From NCBI GenBank assembly GCA_958295735.1, contig OY282369.1, positions 2,952,983 through 3,016,982 of the forward strand: DNA of 64,000 nucleotides, given 5' to 3'. The translations under genes and the position numbers were made by a program. Source of the stretch: an uncultured Candidatus Cenarchaeum sp. Its GTDB lineage: Archaea > Thermoproteota > Nitrososphaeria > Nitrososphaerales > Nitrosopumilaceae. The notes under the pieces were generated by a model that was not told the origin of the DNA, did not search any database, and saw only the letters and a list, made by a program, of their open reading frames with translations. This document shows positions 41,049-48,760 of this stretch, in pieces (within the stretch, counting starts at the first letter, position 1; each line of letters begins with the position of its first letter).

Positions 41049-42033
41049 GATGCCGGGGGCGCGGATCCGGGGGGCGGGCCCGCGGATGCCGGCGGCGCCG
41101 GGACGGGCGGCCGGCGGGCCGCCCGCTCGCCGGCAGCCGGCCGCCGGGGCGTCCGCGGCTCCGGACGGGGGGCGATGCGCGGCAGGCCGGGGGATGCGGC
41201 CGCGGCTCCGGACGGGGGGCGATGCGCGGCAGGCCGGGGGATGCGGCCGCGCCGCGCGCCGGCAGCGCCGGAGGGCCGGCGCGGCGAGCCCTGCGCCGTC
41301 ACGCCCGCCGGGAGGAAAGGGAAGGCCGCCGCGGGCTGGCGCCGCGCCGGCCGGACGGGGCGGAGTCGGGGCCCGCGCATCGGCGATCCCCTTCCCCCGG
41401 GCTGCCGCTCCCGCGGGCAGCCCCGCCGCGTCCCGGCGCCGTCCCGCCCGTCACGCGCGCGGGCGCGGCGGCGGGCCCGGGAGGGAAGGCCCCGCGGAGC
41501 CGTGACTCCGCGCGCGGTCGCCGCGGCCGTTCTTTCCCCGCGGACGCGGGGGCGCCGCGGACGCGGGGGCGAACCGGCGCGGCAAGGATCGGCGGGCGGC
41601 CGCGCGGAAAAGGCGGGCGCGGCCGGCGCCGGACCGATGCCGGTTTTTCGGCCCCCGCGCCCCGCGGGGCGGCGCGCGCGCCGGGGGGAGAAAGCGCCGC
41701 ACGGGGGGTCGCGGGGGGCCGCGCGCCCGCCGGCCGCGGTCGCCAAAACGGCTCTTGATCCGGGCCCGCGCCCGAGGAGCCGGGGCTGCCGGCCCCGTGC
41801 CGCCAGGAATGCGAGGCCGCGCGCGCGCCGGCCGCGGGCGCGAAAGCGCCTTCGCTGACCGGATCCGCGCCCGCGGGGCGGGGGCTGCCGGCGCGGCCGA
41901 GGCCAGCGGGGCGGCCGGCGTGCTCGGGGATCGGATTCGCGCCCGCGGGGCGGGGGCTGCCGGCCCCGTGCGCCAAGAACGGGCGGTTGTTTAAACACCG
42001 CCGCGGCGCAGCGCGCGCGCGGGCGGGGCGGCC
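41049..42033. other. Gene-free GC-rich interval with tandem repeats
   Basis: No credible gene. A 47-bp unit starting CGCGGCTCCGGACGGGGGGC is present twice in tandem (41154-41247). Three diverged copies of a segment around GCCCGCGGGGCGGGGGCTGCCGGC occur at about 41765-41800, 41867-41900 and 41938-41970. The last leads into the TATA box of the first paralogue (TGTTTAAACACC, about 41987-41998). Confidence 0.6.
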
Positions 42034-42363
42034 GTTGACGAGTCCGACGCCGCGCGGCTGATCTGGCGGTACGAGTACAACCGGGAGGAGACGCTGCGGG
42101 TGCTCGGCCACGCGGAGCCGGACAACACCATACACGCGGCAGAGTACGACTTTGCGAAGTGGCGCGGGATCCCGCGGGAGACGACGCGCGCCGTCCTGGA
42201 GGACTGTGCCAGGAACCCGGAAAAGTGCGGGGAACTGCTGAAAAAGCACGAGGGCGGGAGGATCCGCTTCCCGGAGGGCGGGCCGCACAAGCATGGCGAC
42301 CTCACGGCCGCCATGGACAGGCTCAACCGCGCGACGGGCGCGGCGCGCCGCGGCGGCCCGTAG
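42034..42363 (+). pseudogene. Unknown-family paralogue 1, start codon lost
   Basis: The frame from 42034 reads VDESDAARLIWRYEYNREETLRV and continues through YDFAKWRGIPRETTRAVLED to LTAAMDRLNRATG. It is clearly the same family as 42717, 47429 and 47929. Its promoter motif (TTTAAA at about 41990) is in place, but where the others have GTG about 25 nt later only GCG codons are found, consistent with a T to C change of the start. A GTG inside the frame (42100) would remove the first 20 or so family residues. It is best read as a recent pseudogene. Confidence 0.65.
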
Positions 42364-42389
42364 CAGACGAGGCGGCCGCGGCGGGGATT

Positions 42390-42560
42390 CCGGGAGCGGG
42401 CGCCGCGCACGGCGCCGAAGCTTCCGGGCGCGAGGCGGCGGGGGATCGTCGCGAGCTTCCGGGAGCGGGCGCCGCGCACGGCGCCGAAGCTTCCGGGCGC
42501 GAGGCGGCGGGGGATCGTCGCGAGCTTCCGGGAGCGGGCGCCGCGCACGGCGCCGAAGCG
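42390..42560. repeat. 68-bp tandem repeat downstream of paralogue 1
   Basis: GGCGCCGAAGCTTCCGGGCG recurs at a 68-bp period (about 42411, 42479 and a partial third). The sequence between is identical in the first two units. It is non-coding. Confidence 0.75.
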
Positions 42561-42687
42561 CCGGGAACGCGGCCGGCGGGCCGGCGGGCCGGCCGGTTTC
42601 CCCGCCGGTTCCCCGCCGGTTCCCGCGGGCCGGCATTTCTTGCCGCGCGGACGGGGGCCGGCGGCCTTGCGCGCCGCGGGGCCGCCG

Positions 42688-42695
42688 CTTAAATG
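42688..42695 (+). promoter_or_regulatory. TATA box of paralogue 2
   Basis: CTTAAATG lies 22-29 nt before the GTG start. The same box and spacing recur at 47903-47910 before paralogue 4 and, as TTTAAATA, before paralogue 3, so the family keeps its promoter with its gene. Confidence 0.6.
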
Positions 42696-42716
42696 CGGCC
42701 GCGGCGCGGCGCGCTC

Positions 42717-43040
42717 GTGAGCGTAGACGAGTCCGACGCCGTGTTGCTGATCTGGCGGTACCAGAAGCATCTGAGGCAGACGCTGCGCGTGATCGACGAT
42801 GCGGATCCGAACGACGTCATACACATGGTGGAGTACGACTTTGCGAAGTGGCGCGAGATCCCGCGGGAGACGACGCGCGCCGTCCTGGAGGACTACCTCG
42901 AGGACCCGAAAAAGTACGAGGAACTGCTGGCAAGTCGCGAAAGCGGGAGGATCCGCGCCCCGGAGGGCGAGCCGTACAAGCCGGGCGACCTCACGGCGGC
43001 CGCGGACAGGCTCATACGCACCACTGGCGGTCGCGGCTGA
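42717..43040 (+). CDS. Unknown-family paralogue 2
   Basis: A 107-residue acidic protein of no family known to me. It is all-helical by appearance: VDESDAVLLIWRYQKHLRQTLRV, then DDADPNDVIHMVEYDFAKW, the invariant core REIPRETTRAVLEDYLEDP, KKYEELLASRESGRI, and a C-terminal helix DLTAAADRLIRTTGG. It has no membrane segment or cysteine motif. The GTG at 42717 follows its TATA box at leaderless spacing. At least six related loci lie between 42034 and 48610, three of them intact and well conserved, which implies selection on the protein. It might be a DNA-binding or protein-binding adaptor, but nothing in the sequence shows its role. Confidence 0.75.
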   Translation: MSVDESDAVLLIWRYQKHLRQTLRVIDDADPNDVIHMVEYDFAKWREIPRETTRAVLEDYLEDPKKYEELLASRESGRIRAPEGEPYKPGDLTAAADRLIRTTGGRG

Positions 43041-43254
43041 CGCGGCGCGGCACGCCGGCCCGCGGCGCGGCATCTTTCCCGCCGCCGCATCAAGGCTCCC
43101 GGGGGCCTGCTTCGCGGTAGGCCCCGCGGCGCCCGGGCTCCTGCAAGGCCGAGGCGCGGGCGGGCCGGCCGGCGGGAGGGCGGCCACAACCGGCGCCCGC
43201 CGGTTTCCAGCCGGCCCCGCGCGCCGCGGAATCGTTGCCCAAATGCCTCCTCGG

Positions 43255-43495
43255 CGCCGCACGGGCGCGGGCGCGGCAGGCGGGGGCGACGCCGGGCGGA
43301 TGGGCCGGGGGCTCGAGGAATACCCGGAATGGGAACGGCTGATGCGCGACGCGGAGCAGCGCCACGTGATGCCCGTGGCGGGATGCGGCCTTACAATGTG
43401 GCGCTAGATCCCGCGGGAGGCCGCGCGCGCCGTCCCGGAGGACTGCGGGAACCCGAAAAAGCGCGGCGGGATGCTTGAAAGGCGCGCCTGGAGGT
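43255..43495 (+). pseudogene. Decayed unknown-family paralogue 5
   Basis: The stretch MWR-stop-IPREAARAVPEDCGNPKK (about 43396-43465) matches the family core MEYDFAKWREIPRETTRAVLEDYLEDPKK with an in-frame TAG. Upstream, LEEYPEWERLMRDAEQ is a diverged front part, and CCCAAATG at about 43236 corresponds to the CTTAAATG box of the intact copies with TT changed to CC. The copy is dead. Confidence 0.65.
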
Positions 43496-43896
43496 CGCCA
43501 GCATGCTAGCGCGGATCGATCGCGCTGCCGCGCGCCCAGTTCGGCCCGGCCGCTCTCCCGCCGCGCCCCTGCCGCGAGCCCGCCGGGCAGCGGAGGGCGA
43601 AGCCGGACGCGCGCCCCGCGACCAAGTGGCCTCCCCCGCCCGCCCGCCTGGCCCGCGGAACGGCGCGGCCCGTCCCCCGCGCCCGCCGGGGCGCGCCCGG
43701 CGCCGCATCCGCGGCGCCGCGAAGGACGGCGCGCATCGAAGCGGCCCGCCGGCGCTCCCGGGCGCGCCCGGCGTCGCGCGGCCCGCGCGCCCGGATCGGG
43801 CCTCCCGCGCGCGGGGCGGCCATTCGGGGCGATGCAACCGCCACCCGCGCGCGCCCGCCGCGCCTGCCCGATCCCGCCCTGACGCGGAACGGGCAT
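43496..43896. other. Gene-free GC-rich interval
   Basis: About 400 bases of Arg/Ala/Pro-rich open frames on both strands with no domain. It is downstream of both flanking genes. I see no feature in it. Confidence 0.55.
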
Positions 43897-44766
43897 TTAG
43901 CCCGCCCGACGCGCGGCGAACTTGGCCCGCAGTTCGTCCCTGTCCGCGGCGGCGCACGCGGCGATCGACCCGCACGCGGCGACCAGCTCGTCCGCCGCGC
44001 CAGGATCCCGGCTCAGCGTCGTGATGCTTAGCAGGCCCGCATCCCGCAGGGGGATCCCCCGGGGGATCCTCACTTCCAGATCGTCCAGGTGTGCCAGCGA
44101 CATGGGATTCGACATGGACTCGTGCGCGGAGCCCTGCTTCGTGGCGAACGCGTCGTAGGTGACGGGGACCGCGCCCTGCGCCCTCAGGGCCGCCGCATCG
44201 AACCTCAGCAGGATGTCGCCGTAGTCGAGCGCGGTTATCTCCAGCACCGAGAGGGACACGAACCCGAACGCCGCCCCCGTCCTGTTGCCGCCCCTCGCGG
44301 ACGGCGCGCCCACCCCCACCGCGCGGTGCGACAGGATCGAGTCGAGCTCGTCCGAGTGCGTTCCCCTGAAAAGCAGGTCCGACGTCTCCAGTCGGCTCCG
44401 CACGATCCTGTTGGCCTCGTCCCGGAATTCAAGCATCTCGAGGTACTTGTTCCCGATCTCCGCGCTGCGGCTGACGGCATCCAGCCAAAGCCCGCGCGCC
44501 GCAACGGGATCCGCGTCTTTGGCGCGCTCGACGGTGGGGGACAAAAACAGGTCGCGGATGCGGGAGCGCGGCAGGTTGAGCATGCTGGCGTACTCGCCGG
44601 CCAGCCCCTCCCTTTCAACCACCCCCCAAGCGCCCCTTACGAGCGTGTCTACCGACTCGCGCGTCTTCGTGACCGCCCGGTACACCTCGCCCTCGTCCGT
44701 CCGCCTTGCTTGGTCGTCCCCGCGCGTGCTGCCGGGAACGCCGTCCCGGCCTCCCGCGCACGTCAA
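43897..44766 (-). CDS. Candidate ADP-ribosyltransferase-fold protein
   Basis: A 289-residue frame. The N-terminal half (about 28-125) is helical. The C-terminal half carries an order of motifs like the R-S-E class of ADP-ribosyltransferases: LLFRGTHSDELDSIL (Arg134), GFVSLS (Ser171/Ser173), then YGDILLRFD and finally LEVRIPRGIPLRD (Glu231), which resembles the EVL-PRG strand of that fold. If correct it would move ADP-ribose from NAD onto a protein or nucleic acid. The usual second Glu/Gln two residues before Glu231 is an Asp here, so activity is uncertain. The start is unclear: TTG at 44766 or a later GTG. A strong TATA box (44855-44863) lies about 90 nt upstream. It stands alone in the accessory zone without an obvious immunity partner. 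Confidence 0.5.
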   Translation of the reverse strand: MTCAGGRDGVPGSTRGDDQARRTDEGEVYRAVTKTRESVDTLVRGAWGVVEREGLAGEYASMLNLPRSRIRDLFLSPTVERAKDADPVAARGLWLDAVSRSAEIGNKYLEMLEFRDEANRIVRSRLETSDLLFRGTHSDELDSILSHRAVGVGAPSARGGNRTGAAFGFVSLSVLEITALDYGDILLRFDAAALRAQGAVPVTYDAFATKQGSAHESMSNPMSLAHLDDLEVRIPRGIPLRDAGLLSITTLSRDPGAADELVAACGSIAACAAADRDELRAKFAARRAG

Positions 44767-44854
44767 CGGCGGCGCGTCCCCCGGGCGCCGCCTGCGCCGT
44801 GCGGGGGATCGCGCGGATCGCGTGAGCCGGCCATCCCACAGTACTGTACATTAC

Positions 44855-44863
44855 TATATTTAA
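44855..44863 (-). promoter_or_regulatory. TATA box upstream of the ART-like gene
   Basis: Minus-strand TTAAATATA is the most AT-rich element in several kilobases. It would direct leftward transcription into the gene at 43897-44766 with an untranslated leader of about 65 nt if the TTG start is used. Confidence 0.55.
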
Positions 44864-44869
44864 CCAATG

Positions 44870-46193
44870 CGGCGCGGTCGGCCCTTCCCGCGGCCGCGCC
44901 CGAAAGCCGCCGGCCCGTGGCAGATCGCCGCGCCGGCGACTTTTCTCGGCGGCGCGGGCGAAAAGCGCCGCCGGCCCCCGCGGCCGCGGGAAGCGCGGCG
45001 GGGTTGCCGCGCGGGGCGCCCTCCCGGCTCGTCAAGCCCGCACCCGCCCGCAGCAGGGCGGCGCGCCCGCGTCACGGGCCGCCTCCGAAGCGCGCCGCCG
45101 ACCCGGACGCAACGAGTCAGGCCACGTCCGGCGGGCCGGGCCCGGCTGGTGCGCCCAAGCCACCAGCATCCGGACCGGCGCAACCGCCCGGCTTCGGCAA
45201 CGACAGCCGCCGGCCGTCCGCGGCGGGACCTGGCGGATGCGCCGAGGCGGCGCCGGTCCGCATCCGGCGCCGGATCGGCGGGCGGGGGAGGGCGACCGCG
45301 CGTCGAAAGATCCCGAATCCGCCGGGGATCGCGCGGCGCGCGGGCCAGGCGTGACGGCCGGGAGACGCGGCGAGCGGCGCGAAAGGGAGGAAAGGAGGCA
45401 GGTCCGCACCGCCGGGAGCACAAAGCCGGCAACCCCCGCCCCGCAGGCGCGAACCGGGATCAACGAATGCGCTTTCACTCCCGTGGCTGGCGAGTGCGCG
45501 GCCCCGTACCGCCCGGATCGGTTAACGCAAAAGTGGCGGAATCCGCCGCCGGGGCCGGCCGCGAAGTTCGACGGGCGGACAGCCAAAAGATGCATGTGGG
45601 ATGGTCCCCGGGGGCCTTTCAGCCGCCACGAAAAAAAAAAAAAGCCGCCCCGGACGCGCCAGAACAGAGCCCCGCCAATACGAGCGAACCGCCGACACGG
45701 TCGTCGGGGGCGCGGGCGCCGGCAAGTTCTCGGACGCCCCCGACGCGCCGCGCAGGCCGAGCAACATGGCCGGGCGCGCCCCGGATGCGGCCGCGGGCGG
45801 GGCGGCCGCGGGCGAGGGGGCGGGCGGGAGGCGCCGGCGGGGGCCCGCGCGGCCGGCGCCGTCCCGCCGTCGGGCGGGGGGCCGCGCCGGGCGGGGGCCC
45901 GCGCGGCGCCGGACGGGACGGCGGGGGCGCCGCGCGGGTTCGGCGGCGCCGCGGGGGGATCGGGGAAAAGGCGGGCCGGGGGATCGACTTCCACGGGATG
46001 CGCCGCCGCGACGAAAAGCCGGGCCCCTGGCCCGCGCGCGGCGGCCACGGGAAGCCAAAGTCCGAGGCATTCTGCAAGGCGCACTGCGCCGCACGGCGCC
46101 CCGCGGGCGGCCAGTGACCCACCATACGCATGCGGCCGCGCGGGGGCCGCGCGCGCCCGAACCGCGCCCGCGCGGGGGGGGGGGTGCTGACCC
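44870..46193. other. Gene-free interval, possible eroded sequence
   Basis: No recognisable gene in 1.3 kb. The middle part (about 45440-45730) is less GC-rich than its surroundings and includes a run of 13 A at 45631-45643, so it may be an eroded gene or insertion. Open frames on both strands are Arg/Gly/Ala-rich and unlike any family I know. Confidence 0.5.
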
Positions 46194-47389
46194 CATACCC
46201 TGAGGGAGTGCGTGTGGTCCCAAAACCAGCATGTGCCCCCCCACGGGGGGCGATCCGGACGGGAGGGGAAAGCGGAGCGGGAGCGAAGGCGCGCGGGTCT
46301 GATCCGCGCGAGGGGCGGCGGAAGCGGGCGGGCGGCGCGCCCGCGCCACGGGAAAGCTTGGCGATTTTTAGGCGGAATGGACTGTCAGGCAAAGGCGGAA
46401 GGGGTACACGGCCAACGCCCGGATCGCGGAGACCGCGGGAGCGTCCGAGATGCGGGCCCGAAAGCTCCGGGCAAAACACCGGCACTCCGGTCCCGGCCGC
46501 CCGGCGTTTCGTCCCCCCGGCAGGCCGGCAGGCGGGCCGCGCGGGCGCGGGGAGCACTGCGATACTCGGCGCACGCCAGGGATGCAGGCGCGGGGCCGGG
46601 CGCCCGGAGGCCGACATTGGGCGCCTTGCCGGAATCCATATTCCGCACAACACCATACGCGGGGCAATGCGGGAGGAGAACCCGGCCGCGGCGCGCCGCA
46701 AAAAGGGCAGGCGGCACAAGCGGGTCCGGCACGAGGGGGACTGCCAGAACCCCGCGCGGCGCGCCGATTCCGAGCAGCTTTGCGGCGGGAGGCGGCCGGT
46801 TTCGCACGCGGGCGGCGCATCCCGGTTCATGGCGGGCTTTGGCGCGTTCCCTGGCGCCGCCGCGGAAAGCGCGCCGGAGGCGCCCGGGCGGGCCGTCGCG
46901 GATCGCGGCAGGCCCCCCTCGATCCTCCCCGGCCGCGGCCCGCGGTTCTGCCACGGCGGGTCCGCGGGAAAGAAGCGCGGCTCGCCCGGGTTCGGGGCGG
47001 GGCCGGCGGCCCCGGGCATCGGGCGGATCCCGCGCGGGGCGGGGCGCCCGCGGGCGGGCGGCAAGCCCGGGAGGTCCCGCGGCGGGGTGCGGCGGTGGCT
47101 GCCCACGTTCGCGGCGGAGTCCGCCGGGAGGACCGCCAAGCGGGGCAGTCCGGGCGGCCGCGCGGGCGACGTCTTCCACGCGGCGGGAAGGCGCGATCCG
47201 ACGACGGGGCTCGTCGACTGGCACTGCAGCGATCGCGCCCGCGAATCCCCGGACCCAGAGTCCGCGGAGGCTCCCGCCGTGGCGTTTGCCCGCAAGATGC
47301 CCGCGGCCGTGGGAGCGGGGGCGGGCAAGGGGGGAGAATCAGGCGCGTGGGGGGCATACTGATTTTGGGACTCCGCATACCCTGAGGGA
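46194..47389 (+). mobile_element. Relic IS481-like insertion sequence with ends and target duplication
   Basis: The direct repeat CATACCCTGAGGGA flanks the element at 46194-46207 and 47376-47389. Just inside lie matching inverted ends, GTCCCAAAACCAGCATG (46217-46233) and the complement of 47355-47371 (GTCCCAAAATCAGTATG), 15 of 17 identical and extending into a C run. The interior (1.17 kb) is the length of an IS481-type element and carries one transposase frame on the plus strand. The duplicated site shows that the element truly inserted here. Confidence 0.75.
46590..47320 (+). pseudogene. Eroded IS481/rve-type transposase, frame still open
   Basis: Phrases recall an integrase core in the right order: HIPHNTIRGAMREENP, RRKKGRRHKRVRHE, ASRFMAGFGAF, GRPPSILP, RFCHGGSAGKKRG, LPTFA, TGLVDWH and PAVAFARKMP. 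Positions that should carry catalytic aspartates are changed (for example GASRF and ILPGRGPRF where D-A-S-R-F and L-T-D-x-G are usual). Substitutions mostly exchange A/T-rich codons for Gly, Ala, Arg and Pro codons. Because stop codons are A/T-rich, this drift leaves the frame open from 46130 to 47362 although the enzyme is clearly dead. The family call is by motif recall. Confidence 0.65.
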
Positions 47390-47428
47390 TTGGTTATTGT
47401 TTAAATACCGCCGCAACGCAGTCTGCGC

Positions 47429-47761
47429 GTGAACGCAACGGGCGTAGACGAGTCCGACGCCGTATTGCTGATCTGGCGGTACCAGAAGCATCTGAGGCAG
47501 ACGCTGCGCGTGATCGACGATGCGGATCCGAACGACATCATACACATGGTGGAGTACGACTTTGCGAAGTGGCGCGAGATCCCGCGGGAGACGACGCGCG
47601 CCGTCCTGGAGGACTACCTCGAGGACCCGGAAAAGTACGAGGAACTGCTGGCAAGTCGCGAAAGCGGGAGGATCCGCGCCCCGGAGGGCGGGCCGCACAA
47701 GCACGGCGACCTCACGGCCGCCATGGACAAGCTCAACCGCACGACGGGCGGGCGCGGCTGA
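47429..47761 (+). CDS. Unknown-family paralogue 3
   Basis: 110 residues starting MNATGVDESDAVLLIWRYQK from a GTG at 47429, about 25 nt after TTTAAATA (47400-47407). It is almost identical to paralogue 2 through the core IHMVEYDFAKWREIPRETTRA and ends AAMDKLNRTTGGRG. It differs from paralogue 2 mainly in the C-terminal third (GGPHKHGDL for EPYKPGDL). The promoter begins immediately after the right-hand target duplication of the IS481-like relic. Its 494-bp unit, including the 3' flank, is duplicated as paralogue 4. Function unknown. Confidence 0.75.
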   Translation: MNATGVDESDAVLLIWRYQKHLRQTLRVIDDADPNDIIHMVEYDFAKWREIPRETTRAVLEDYLEDPEKYEELLASRESGRIRAPEGGPHKHGDLTAAMDKLNRTTGGRG

Positions 47762-47928
47762 CGCGGCGCTTTTCCGCCCGCCGCGCCGGGGCTCCCGGCA
47801 GGGGCCGTTCCCCGGGAGGCGCGGGGGGGGGGGCGCCGTTCCCGCGGGCAAGCATTCCCTGCCGCGCGGCCGGGGCTGCCGGCTTCGCGCCGCGGGGCCG
47901 CCGCTTAAATGCGGCCGCGGCGCGGCGC

Positions 47929-48255
47929 GTGAACGCGGTAGACGAGTCCGGCGCCGTGCTGCCGATCCGGCTGTACCAGAAGCATCCGAGGCAGACGCTG
48001 CGCGTGATCGACGATGCGGATCCGAACGACATCATACACATGGTGGAGTACGACTTTGCGAAGTGGCGCGAGATCCCGCGGGAGACGACGCGCGCCGTCC
48101 TGGAGGACTACCTCGAGGACCCGGAAAAGTACGAGGAACTGCTGGCAAGTCGCGAAAGCGGGAGGATCCGCGCCCAGGAGGGCGGGCCGCACAAGCACGG
48201 CGACCTCGCGGCGATCGTGGACAAGCTCAACCGCACGACGGGCGGGCGCGGCTGA
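47929..48255 (+). CDS. Unknown-family paralogue 4
   Basis: 108 residues from a GTG at 47929, which lies about 20 nt after CTTAAATG (47903-47910). The first helix is diverged (ESGAVLPIRLYQKHPRQ against ESDAVLLIWRYQKHLRQ), but the core from DDADPNDIIHMVEYDFAK to ASRESGRI is identical to paralogue 3. Changes of Leu to Pro and Trp to Arg in the first helix are T to C transitions and may be early decay. It is a tandem copy (494-bp offset) of the preceding gene, with the same downstream sequence up to about 48375. Confidence 0.65.
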   Translation: MNAVDESGAVLPIRLYQKHPRQTLRVIDDADPNDIIHMVEYDFAKWREIPRETTRAVLEDYLEDPEKYEELLASRESGRIRAQEGGPHKHGDLAAIVDKLNRTTGGRG

Positions 48256-48484
48256 CGCGGCGCTTTTCCGCCCGCCGCGCCGGGGCTCCCGGCGGGGGCC
48301 GTTCCCCGGGAGGCGCGGGGGCGCGCGCCGTTCCCGCGGGCAAGCATTCCCTGCCGCGCGGCCGGGGCTGCCGCCCGAACGCGGCCGCGGCGCCGCGCCG
48401 CCGATCCGGCGGTCCGGGACGCCCGGAGGGAGGCGCGGGGGACGATCGCCGCGGGGCCGGGGGCCGCGGCGGGCGCGGCGCCGG

Positions 48485-48610
48485 GGGCCGCGCGCGCCGA
48501 CCCGGAGGACCATACCAGGAACCCGAAAAAGTGCAGGGAATGCTGGAAAAGCGCGGGGGCGGGAGGCCCCGCTTACGGGAGGGCAAGCCGCGCAGGCCGG
48601 CGGCCCCGCG
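48485..48610 (+). pseudogene. Fragment of the unknown family, paralogue 6
   Basis: PEDHTRNPKKCREC and the following ...GRPRLREGKPRRP-like text correspond, with frame changes, to the LED-x-NP-x-K and GRIRAPEGGPHK parts of the family. Nothing of the first half remains. It lies directly downstream of paralogue 4 in a GC-rich stretch (48256-48760) that otherwise contains no gene. Confidence 0.5.
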
Positions 48611-48760
48611 GCGGCCCCGCGGCGGCCCCGCGGCGGCCGCGGGCGGGCCCACGAAAGCGGCGGCCGGGCGCGTCGCGCAGACTTGCGCCCGCCGCGATCC
48701 GGGCGCGGCCCCGCGGGCGGGCCCGCCGCGATCCGGGCGCGGCCCCGCGGGCGGGCCCGC

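Noticed and set aside
45237-46190. Possible gene of about 317 residues
   Set aside because: No motif, extreme Arg/Gly/Ala content and equal openness on both strands; treated as intergenic.
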